In this document: in pieces, positions 9,204 to 21,200 of the stretch
Layout: each line of letters opens with the position of its first letter
How positions within the stretch are numbered: position 1 is the first letter of the stretch
Position numbers and translations under genes: made by a program
The notes under the pieces: model-generated
Database searches by the model: none
What the model saw: only the letters and a program-made list of their open reading frames with translations
What the model was told of the DNA's origin: nothing
Assembly (NCBI GenBank): GCA_002633025.1
Contig: NMRB01001797.1
Span: forward strand, 71,549-135,548
DNA from: Notospermus geniculatus
Taxonomy: Eukaryota > Nemertea > Pilidiophora > Heteronemertea > Lineidae
DNA length: 64,000 nt
Direction: 5' to 3'

Positions 9204-12200
9204 CTGGAAGTAAAAAAGAAGAATGCTTTTCATGATATAGACTGTTTTTTTATACAACAGTGAGAACTCTCTTACATGACATCTTTGGGACCGTCAGGGG
9301 CTGTCCTTTAAACCAAGAGGTCTTGATCACAGAGAGGCTAGTATATAGCCGTGTTTACATTGGCAAACATTTCAGTCCAGTTGAAGTGAACCGTACTCAG
9401 ACCGGACCAGGTCCACTTCATCTGTACTGTTTAGACTGCAGCGATGAGTCAGAGCGCAATGTCCCTAAAGCATCGCTCTCCATTCAGAGGAGGTAAGAAA
9501 CTCGCGCGGAATCATGCCGTGTTTTACCGTTTTCCCGCAAGTGACGCAAGGACGAACTGCGGGCATGCTCAATGCCGTCCCAGGTAAAGTGGACTCGGTT
9601 GAGTTTGCCATACATCAGGTTTACACTGCACATTTGGTCGGGGTACTGCACTCAATCCGGACCGAGATCACCTCCTTCTGCGGGTCTCAGTACGGTTCAC
9701 TTGCGGTTGGGACCAGGTATGCTTGGCAGGTTTACATGCCACTTTTTTTGCCGTACTGTACTCGGTCCGGTCCGAGTCCACTTAATTTTTGGCAGTGTAA
9801 ATGCGGCTTATGACCCATAACTGAACTTTGACATCCTTGACAGAGAGGTAGCCATCTGCTAGAGGTGTCCTGAAGGAAGGTACTCCCCCCCCCAAAAAAA
9901 AAAACTGAAGAAATATCTTCCAATATTATGCCCAACTTACTTCATCACAAGCACCACATCTTGGCTTGACCATTTCGGCGTGATGCCGCCCGCAGTATAT
10001 TCTACCATTCCTATAGAAGTAGATGAGGTCGACCAGCAGTTCCTCACACGTAGCACAAACAAAACAGCTAGGATGCCAACACGCATCGTTTCCAGCTCGG
10101 GATGCAAATACGGCTATGTCTCCCCCTGTGACTTCTTTTTCGCACTGCAAGAGAGAAATATTATCATCAGATGTGTGGCGGTCTAAGAAAACCCGTCGGA
10201 TGTCGCGTTTGAGGAAAGTGTTAATGGCCTTGGTGAACCCGCACATTTCAATCAGGGCCGGATCCAGGGGGGGCGTACGCCCCCCTATTTTTGGCAGAGT
10301 AGTGATTTTTTTAGCAAGAACATTTAATCACATAAAAATTCGAGTATTTTCCTCTCAGATGCCAGGAGAATGCATATAAAAGCACTTAAAATTGTCAAAT
10401 TTTTCTGGGGGAGGACCCCCAGACCCCCCTTTTGGGCTTCATTCTTTCGCTGTTCACCACCTCGGGCGGGCGCCGTCGAGCTACGCCCCCCCTTTCTGTC
10501 AATCCTGGATCCGGCCCTGTCAATAGCCTAAACGTACCACGTAACAGGTGAACAATAGCAGTTCAATGCACAGGCAATCTAACAACCCTTGTTGATCACT
10601 CAGCGACTTCCGACGGGTTATCCCAGACCGTCACACAGTATCAAGACCCACAAGAGTGGATCCAGGATTTGGGAAAAGTCAGAGGGGGCACCCTGTGCTA
10701 CAAACATTAAAATCGGCAGTGAATTTCAATGATTTGGCTCCAAATTTCAAAATTTCACAATTTCATAGTTGATTTTACAGATTTATTGGGCAAAAGGGGA
10801 AGCGAGCATCTGGGGCACCCCCCTCTGGATCTGCGCCTTAAGGGCTCCGCACACTGGCGACTAAAATGGGGGCGACTACCGATGCGACTACTACGTCGCC
10901 TGCAATAATTACCTTTGAGGTCGATCAGTGATGTTATCCACGACATCACTGACCTTCCAAATAAGCATTTGTCGCAAACGAGTCAACAAAAACTAAAAAA
11001 ACTAAAAATATGTTCAGTCGCCTCTGTGGTCGCAAGGGCGGTCGCCTAGAAAATCGCTCGAAAAATCGCCAGTCTGCGGAGCCCTTTACCCAAATTATTT
11101 CTACCTCATGGCGTAGAGTGGTAAGAGCATTGGATCCATGTCCAAGAGGCCACTGGTTCCAAAACAGTCAAATATTGAATGAGCCACAAGAATATGAAAA
11201 TAATTTCACAACTTGTTGCAAAGGTGGCAGCACTGTGAATTCAAATTCCCAAAGCGGCTTTTTCTCAAAAAGAACGATATAACCTTGCCGTGGGTGCAAA
11301 AACAGACATAAGAAAACACAGCGATGCTTTTATACTGTTATTGTAATCATGATATGCTTATATCAGGAGCACATGGTATTGGAGCCAATGATCTCATAAT
11401 GAAGAGTATTATCCCAGGGCTGAGGAAGGTTGAGATCGGATGTAAAGATCAGGAGGGCTTAGCAAGATGAGAACCACTACTGGCACCAACGATCTTCTGT
11501 ACCATAAACTACTGCTGAAGGCATACAGCCGTGATGATGTAAGAGTCTCATATTAGTTGCTGATTCATTTTTGCCTCCACGCAAAAATCTCGTTTACTTA
11601 TAAAATCACATTCATGTGGGATTTGCTTCACAATTTTAACCCTTTACCTGTGTAATTTTTTTAGTTCAAATTTTTCTTTCTGAAAAAATTTGCCCCCAAA
11701 AGTATTTGATACACAAAGTTCCAGACGTAATATAACGTCCTATGCACTGTGACATGCCATTTCCTTGCAAGGCGTACTATCACTATATGCCGTACGCAAG
11801 CTACAATCCTCAGGTCTTTTCGGGGATTCCCCGGATGCTGTAATGACGTATATTATGACATCCTACCCAGTTAACATGTTAATTGTGTAATTTTTTTTAG
11901 TTCTAACTTTTCTTTCTTTGCAAAAAATTGCCAAAAAAGCATTTGACACACAAGGTTCCAGATGCGATATAACGTCCTACGCACTATGAAGTGCCATTTC
12001 CTTGCAAGGCGTACCATTAGGCCTTAAGGAAGCTACAATCCTCAGGTGTTTTCGGGAATTCCCCAGATGTCGTAATGACATAATATGACGTCCTACCCAG
12101 TTAAAGGTGCTCTAGTTCGAATTGTAAACATTACGGTTTGTTTATTTACATGGTTGATTATAATAGTTATTTTTCCTCAGACAGGTGGCAGCACCGTGTA

Positions 12201-15200
12201 TACCAAAACATTAATGTTATCTTTTTTTTATCTATCTTGATAAATATTCTTGTAACTGAAATATATTTATGATTTTATGCTCAAAAACAAACAAAAAGTT
12301 GTGAAAGGCAAGATTTAATTCGATTTTATCTGATTTGTTAGTACCAGAAGTTGACAATAGGTGACACACCACAATGTTTACAATTCGAACTAGAGCACCT
12401 TTAAGGAGTTAATGAAGGAGCAAAGAACTCCGTGGTGAACCTGGCTTCATTCTTTACCTGTCGACATTGAATATCCACAACCGTCAACGGCAAATGCCGC
12501 ACACTCCCTCGACCAAGTGCCTCCCTCTTTCTCTGCGAACTAAACAACTTGAGTTCGCGTTTTTCGTCATCTCCCAGCGAGTTACAATAGCGGACTTCGT
12601 TGTCGTGCGGTGGCAGTTGCTGAAGGAGTTGTTTTATCCGGTATTTTTCGCCGACGCTGTTGATGTACGGTATCTTGTCTTCCGGGAGGGCACTGAAGTA
12701 CTGGTGAACCTGTAATGATATAAGAACACGTGGGATGAGGAAAGATATCAAATGGGTTGCAGAGCAACTTTCTGGTAAAAACCGACATCGCTGATCACTT
12801 GCATATGCGTGGCGGTCCGGGAAAACCCGTCGGAAACTGCTGAATGATCAACAAGGGCTGTCAGATTGCCTGTGCATTCATCTGCTACTGTTCACCTGTT
12901 ACGTAGTACATTTCAGCTATTGAAATGTGCAGGATCACCAAGGCCATTAACACTTTCCTCAAACGCGACATCCGACGGGTTTACCTAGACTGCCTCACAT
13001 AGTTTATCCCCATTTCGCCTACAAAAATTCCCTGTTTTGCCTACTCCCCATTTCACCTACTCTCACTGTTTTATCAATGAATTTTGCAAATTTTTTTCTT
13101 CTTACTCCTTATGTGGTGGTTGTTTTTTGTTCCAAGGGGGTGTTGGGGAGTAGGCAAAATAGGGAATTTTTGAAGGCAAATGGGGAGTAGGGGAAATGTG
13201 GTTCGGCAAAATGGGGACACACCCTCGCATACACTGGAAATCACAACGCTTTATTGTCTACAGCAACAACTGGACCAGCATCTGTATCATTTATCAATAC
13301 TGGACCAGAGGCAAGGTCATTCATCAAACACAAAGAGTTATCACAGAAAATAATAAAATATCTAATATTTCCTACTTTTCTAATACACTGAAATGAAGTG
13401 TTCCCGATGACCTGGCTTAACTAAACGTTGTTGTATGGTCAGCAAACAGGAGCCCAAGTGGTACGACCTTCAGGATAACAGACAATGGAACCGTAACAGG
13501 TGCAAATACTTCAGGGAAGGAACACTTAAAACTGGCGATATTTCAACCCGATTCGAACAACCCGACCCAGAAATTTGGAGCAGGTTATAACAAGAAGTTG
13601 CCAGTCTGGTGCATGCACTGGAACAACTCCATAAGCAATCAAAATATTGTCATTAGCAGTACCTCACCTTAATTATTAATGGTAAAGATAAAATAGATAA
13701 GAGCATCCTGCGATCTCCTGGGATTGATAATCACCCTAATCAACTAGTAAATTGCACTAAATTAACAAGTAAATTAGTTTTAAACATTATGAAGTGATAA
13801 TTTTCTGGTAATTTTATAGCATAAGAAAATTTAATATCCAACTTGAAATTCAACAAGTTTGAGGTAGTGATACTTCTAAGTGCTCGTTTCCACCAGCATA
13901 TGGTGGAAACGTCGGCGTTCGAGTCAGCGTCGGCATTCGAGTCACTTCTATGTTGAGTCCACTGACTGTTTCTTCCGCACCTTTCGCGTCAGCGTCGAAC
14001 TGCGGTGGAAACAGTTAATGGACTCAGCACAGAAGTGACTCGAACGCCACCGGATGCCGACGCTACCACCGATGCCGACGCCATATACTGGTGGGATCAA
14101 GCCCTAAGTCAAGTGTCAGAGTGGTGCAGTGCAAACATCAGTACGTGGCTGAGGTGGCTGGTTCAATCCCTGGCTGGACCTACTCATTCTTCACATGATA
14201 GCGAGTATGACTCCCTTTGACAATGAAGCTGCAGATGCAGACTTTGTTTGGGACTGGTTTTCTTCTGTTGCATATTGATTTGCTGACTACTGTCCATGTT
14301 TGGTGCGCATGCAATGAGGAACCCGCAAACTAACACCACGATGTGGCGCTGTCAGTGTAAGTGTAAGTTTCTATTTCTAAAAGTACATGTATTTCCATTG
14401 ACTTCTTGCCCCAAAATAAACCACTCTGGTTGGTTCAATTTCAAATAAATTACACGGCCCTGTTTCATTTTCAAAGTTCTCCATATATCACTGCTTTGTT
14501 CTGTCAGAAATGCCAGAGGATGCCAATATTGACAAAGTCTCTTGGGGGAAAATCCCGGAAAATTGTGAAGAAAAAGGTACACAGTTTTTTGACGGCGCGA
14601 CATCAACAGCTACATGTATAAATGTGACGTCGGTACGTCATTCGGGTCTTATACTTGCTGCGCCATCTATTGTTCCAGTTTGTCACATGGGTACCCCATT
14701 CTCGATTCAATCCTTTTTGTATTCGTAACCATTTCTGAACACTCATCCGAATTTCGCTCTTCATAAAACAAAAGCCGAAGTACATGGTGTATTGAATATC
14801 ATTCAATCATCCAGTCTGCATGCGAAGATTTTTATCATAGAATCTCCATCATCCATTTTTTTGGCAATCCACCACGTCATCGATAGATTGTGTTGTACTT
14901 TAACGGGCACAGCGCTGCGTCTGCTTGAATTACAAATTTCAGCATGGTAGGAAGCTAGATACATGTGGAGCCTCCCTTAGCGGACAGCTCTCCCAACAGG
15001 ACAGCTCCCTATAACGGACACTTTTTTTAAAGGGGTACAGTATTCCTTCCCTATGCTGTGATAAACATACCCGCATTAAGGGAGACCTCTATTGACAATG
15101 TTGTTGAACTACCACTTATCAACCTTGCCCAAGTTGGGACACACTCTGCGAGAGCTTCTGCGAAACTAATGTATTAGGCCAGCCCTGCCTACCGCGATCT

Positions 15201-18200
15201 ATAAATATACAGTACTCCTCCAGGGTCTATATTCGCTGTCCGCAGTGAAGTACGTCTGACTGCGGACAGGATTTTGCAGTAGCTCATGTGGAGTGTGTCC
15301 CTTATGTAGACTAATTCTTGTTGCATGGGTATCGACGTATGCATTACATTGTAATCATACATTCTCCAACACTGGCGTGAAAGGCAAAACAACGGATTGA
15401 AGAATGATGCAATCACTGCTGGTGGCGCCACCTACTGACAAAAATGGTCCATGGACCATGTGCTCACCTGGGTGAATGTACCAGAAGAACAAATGTCGAC
15501 AATATGTTCAATCGAAATGTTCCCGAGCAAGGCTTGAGTTCCAGGTACAGAGGGTACCCAGACACCTGATCACACCAAGTTAGAATATATTAGGTCAAAT
15601 AGCCATGAAACGTGTCACCTAAAGACAAAATTTTGAACTTTGACCTCTGTGACCTTGAAAAGTAGGTCAAATCACAAACCCGTTACATATGTCATGTATC
15701 CTCATTAGATACACCTATGATAACAATTTGGAGATGACCCAGTCATTAGTTCAGGAGTTACTGCACTTTTTGTGTTTGTGGTTTTAGCCACCTGGTGGCC
15801 AAGTCAAGAAGTGAATCATGGNTTTGGTTTCCGCCACCTGGTGGCCAAACTGAGAGTCGAATCGGACCGAAACTTGGTGTCGTGGGTCATCTGACCTAGG
15901 GGTATATACGTACCAAGTTTCAGATCAATAGCTCCAGCGGTTACGAAACGTGCCCTGCTAACGGACAACGACGGACGACGACGGACGACGACGGACGCTC
16001 GGCCATCGTATAAGCTCACCACAGGTGAGCTAAAAATGGCAACATTGTGGCCCTTTAAGTTGATGGAACATGTACAAAATGTCAGTGAGGTCAGCTCAGA
16101 CTCTGGGAGCCATGTCTGTGAGGTAAACAGGGGCGGATCCACAATTTTGGAAAAGAGGGGGCGCACTCTGCTAGAAACATTGAAATCTGCAGTGAATTTC
16201 AATGATTTGCTCCAAATTTCACAGTCAATTTTACAGATTTGTTGGTCGAAAGGGGGTGCGCCCCCTGGATCCCTGCCTAGTCATGTGTGCTACCTCATCT
16301 CTGCAAGTTTTTATGTTGGCCTGATTGATGGATTTGTATGTTGTTGCCAGCTTTTACGCCAACCCAAAACAAACTTCGAAAATGGAGTTTCAAGGACATA
16401 TTCTGGTGAAAGTAAAAACATCAAGACAGACAGAGTGCGCCACAAGAGTACTGTTGCTCAGCGAAATGCAAGGAGACGTCCGGTCGCGTTCTCCACATAT
16501 CGACTCGTCCCGTCACAACCGGCCACCAATCATAGCATGACTCACGACAGTAAACATTTTCATTGGTTTTGATAAATTACCAAAGTCATTCAAAAGTCGC
16601 ATTTCTTGTGTCCATATTGAGGAACTCCAGTTGACAACCAAGTGGTTGGCGTGGTGACACGACGCGATCCAAGGTTACGCGGTACTTTTAAGAGGGAACT
16701 AAATAAGAATCTGAAGTATGTTTACCTATTATGGTATAAGGAGATATCAGAATTGCGCCCCATTAGTGTGAGGGCCGTTTCCCATTGAAAACTTTCATTT
16801 TACACTTTTTTTTAATCGGAGAGTCTCTACGCTCTCAGGATCAAGAACAGAGCGCAAGGTAACTTTCTCAGAGAGATGACTTCCGATAAAAATAACACTA
16901 CTTAAACGCCGTGAAAAACAACCTCCCTCGGGGCAGAGATAAGAAAAATCAAAAGCGTCATCGCTGTCTTTACGGATTCGTGCCGTACTCACAGCGTCAG
17001 AACCGTGTTCATTGTACGAAGGCATAATAGGAGATATCGAAATAAGACACTATTAATAGCCTCATTGTACCGGGGCTTGTTGTCAGAAACAGTCGTTTTG
17101 GTACAACGGCAGTGAACATGAAGGACCACGCGACAAAAAAGACCATGAATACCGTGACTCAATATCATTGAGACCAGAAAGGCTGACAATATCACATCAT
17201 CCCGTATGTGCGAATGTCTTATGAACGTAATCCGATAAATCTACTTTCGCGTTTAATCTGCATCAGTCTGAATAAATTTTGGCACATTTCTACACAAAGT
17301 CCGCGAAAAAACGCACCAGAATTGACGGAACATAAAAATTCAGCACATCGTGTCTGGAGCCTGTGGAGTGAGTCAGCGGAATTCATAGCAAACTGACAGA
17401 CCCTGCTACTGGAGTGATATACGACCACTATTTAACTAATCTAGCTGGCATATAGGCTGTTGTCCAAATAACTATAACTTTATCAATCTATTATGAAATT
17501 TATCATCCTCTTGACGATACCCCATTCGTCTTTCGACCGCATTAATTTTCATCGTGGAAACGTGGCGTCATATCGAAAATTAAGACCACGACGTCGATCT
17601 ATTACGGCATAGCGACTGTATTGTCTTCCCTCGAGATCGTTTAGGCTCCAATTCAAACTAATTCGGCCACAGTGGGACATCTCAAGTCGCGTATAATCAG
17701 GTTTAAGGGACTGGACGGTCAATTACACGGTGCTTAACCTCCGTTATATCATCTTACGTCGCAGGGGGCGCCGTAATGTGACAGGCGGCCTGTGAAAGAT
17801 GAGCTGAGAAGTTGAAAGGTGAGACAGAAGACATTTAACATTGTTTAAGAGGTTAGACTAATTAATTTTGGGGATATTGATAACTCTTATTGCGAGTTGA
17901 TGAGATTGAAGGATATGAACTCTCTTGGTTAAGGTTTCTATAAAATAGTGAGTTGAAAGCCCTAGAGCCTTGATTTAGGAGTCCAGGGCCAACCGCACAG
18001 AAAGTCCAATAGTGCTACCGGTGCCAATCAGCAGTTAGTTACATTGTATAACGCATTTTCCCATTAACTAAATCACCGATAGGCTCCAAAAGCACTATCA
18101 GACTTTCTGTGCGGTCGGCCCTGAAAGCCGAGTGGTTATCATGTCCACTCAGCAGGCGGCAAGTCCCGGGTTTGAATCCAGCTCGGGCCGTATGGGATAT

Positions 18201-21200
18201 CATTCCCGGCTCTTCACGTCCGTTGCATGGGACAGTAAGCCATGGTGCTTTGTACCTTATTTCTTTGTAAGGGCAAGTAAAAGACCCCATCCAAGTGAGG
18301 AACATGAGCAGCTTGAGATGGCCTCTTCCGTAATTATACTTACCAGAACCAGGGCCAATGGTATGGTTTCGGCCCTCATGGAAAAATCAAACACTTGCCA
18401 TCTCTATGATTTCCGAATGTGTAGCACCAGCTTTGCAAAACCAAGGAAAAGCAGTAAAACTGTTCGTTCAACCATTCAGCAAAGGTACCGAGCATCTTTC
18501 ATTACCAATTCTTCCAGCACAAGGTGAGGCAGGAATCAATCAAGAAAATACATTCCCAGATAACCTTCCTTTTCCTCTCAACACGAGCACGTTGCAGCAA
18601 CCTTATAGTTCCACTTTCTGAGGCGAAGGCTTTTACAAGATAACTCGATTCCTAAGAACTTTGAACACGATAGCGGACCACTTGCAGCAAAGCGCGCATC
18701 AGATGGTCAAAGAATGCCAAGCGTTTTTTTCTAATGATAGTTTTACCGCCTTAGGGAATGAAGATTGGCATTAATCTATACTAACACCCCACCTGAGCCA
18801 AGTCAGGTTCAATGTGTTTACATTCCTTCCATCCAATAACTTGTAAATGCAAGCGGAAAAACACATTTTTTTCAGCGTTTTCCAGTACAGTGGTTCCTCT
18901 GTTGGGAACTTCAGGGAACAACCTGAACAATCCAGCTGATGCTTTCCTTTCATGTCGACCTTGGGCCTTGCTTGCAAACATTCCCTGGACCACACCTTAG
19001 GCCTTGGAGGTAGTAAACATAAGCCGTCTCCGAATTTTGCAAATTTTCGTCCCCAACTGGGGTCTTCCTCAGGCACTTTCTAATTGACATCCCAGAAGTG
19101 CCTTGGAGGCAAATATATAACCTGCCGCAAGTGCAAGTTGAATATCGCTACACTCATCCCCAGTGTTCAGTTGGTCATTGACCCACTAAACACTGGCATG
19201 TTTGGCACCAAAAGTGAAGGATCATCAAAAGATGGTGTTGTTTCACGAGGGAGCCAATCACAAGCCATCATCACAAGTTTAACCGGCACCGCCGTAACAC
19301 ACACTTTGCTTGGCTAAGATACTCATCGCAGATTCCCAGCAGGGATTCCCTGAATTGGACAGCTAACCGTAACGCCATCTATTAGTGAGGATCCCACCAA
19401 CTGAAGCAGTTTCTGAGCGAGGGTAACATCGTGGGTAACTGCGGGAGGAGTTCGCGTTTTGACGAAAGTGTTAATGGCCTTGGTGAACCCGCACATTTCA
19501 ATACCTGAAATGTACTACGTAACAGGTGAACAGTAGCAGATCAATGTACAGGCAATCTGAAGCCTCGTTTATGTCGCCCTTACGTACAGTTAGAACTAGT
19601 TGGCAACTGATAATCCGCGCGTAGTTGGAACTAATTAGTCACAACTACAAGGTGACATAAGCTCTCGGGCGTCAGCGAGTAACTGGTTGCCAACTAGTTG
19701 CAAACTAAAAATATCCAGACCCTGAAAGTTGCACATGTTCAACTTACTTAAAATCAAAAGAAATCTATGTCGACATAAGCACTCAAAAGATGGCGATAAA
19801 CTAGTTCCAGGTAGTTGCGACCGATCGGTATTTTTCTAGTCGGTGGCGACATAATTTATCAGTTGCAACTAGTTGACGCTATTTCTATCACAGCGTAGGG
19901 CGACATAACCGAGGCTTAACAACCCTTGTTGATCACTCAGCGACTTCCGACGGGTTTTCCTAGACCGTCACACATTTTTTACATTGAACATCGCAAAAGA
20001 CAGGTTGAACTTCAAAGAACGTTCTGAACTGAAGATATTTCATTGTTAATTGTCCACAAATTTCTTTTGGCTGAGATTTTTCCGGTAGGACTTCCCCTTT
20101 AAGTAGTGTAATCTTCATGGGAGATCAAACTCACCTGTACCTTAGCTAAGTTATCACTTCATGATTGAAGCAAGATTATTCGGTCTAAACAGCAGACAGG
20201 ATCAAAGGGTGATCATTAGAAAGACCTGCTACACGCATTGGTAGGTGTTCACAACTAAATATTTTCAAGGTAAATTCTCTACCTGATGCATCCTCTTCCC
20301 GCGGGAGATGCTGTCGTGGGGTCAGATAGGTGATGCTGGTTGATCGTTTGGATTCGGAGTCAATCAAACCAAACAGTTCTGTTCTAAACTAGCATTCATT
20401 GTCGATGAAGTCTTGTGATTTATTGCCTTTCTGAATACAAGTATATTAAATCAGGATTTTGCTTTCAAAAACAGCAATTACATAACTCCATCTTGGCAGC
20501 CCTAAAGTTCAAGTTTGGGTTTATAGTGCACCACTATGGCGGCCTGAAACTACCGAAAGTTCCATTCAACATGTTCAAATGGGAATCTGGGAAGGTTACC
20601 ACAGTGGGATTCGAACCCAGGACCCTCTGACCACGAGTCGGAGACCCGAACGACTACACCACTATGGCTGCCTGAAACTATCGAAAGTTCCATTCAATTG
20701 GAATTTGGGAAGGTTACCACAGTGGGATTCGAACCCGGGACCCTCTGACCTAGAGTCGGAGACCCGAACCTCTACACAACTATGGCGGCCTGAAACTAAG
20801 TTCCATTCAATGGGAATCTGGAAGGTTACCCAATCTGTGAGATTTTACACCCGTGCCAAACTGGCTGCCGATGGGTTAATGATGACTCCACAGAGGTGAT
20901 GCTGAGGATGAAATGTTTGAACCTAAAACATGGTAGCATCATCAGTGACTAACCCAACAGATAACGGCAGCATAAACAGACATGTAAATCAAGGCAGCAT
21001 CCTGAGCAGCTCTAATGGTTACGATCCATCATATTCAACTAGTGCCGACCAAAGGTCTTATTCACCAGTCAGAAATCCATGACTTGGCTTACAATTTCAT
21101 AATAGAGTCCACGGTAGAATACAAGGCTTGCTTGTGTTAATTTTTTATAACAAGGTAAATGAAGAAGGTCTAACTCCTGAATAGTGTTATGTACAGTAGC

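Noticed and set aside
8046-9263. Several plus-strand ORFs opposite the last prickle exon
   Set aside because: Shadow frames of the coding exon.
16036-16572. Plus-strand ORF of 178 codons
   Set aside because: It runs through a family C MITE and repeat T tail; the first half is translated repeat sequence.
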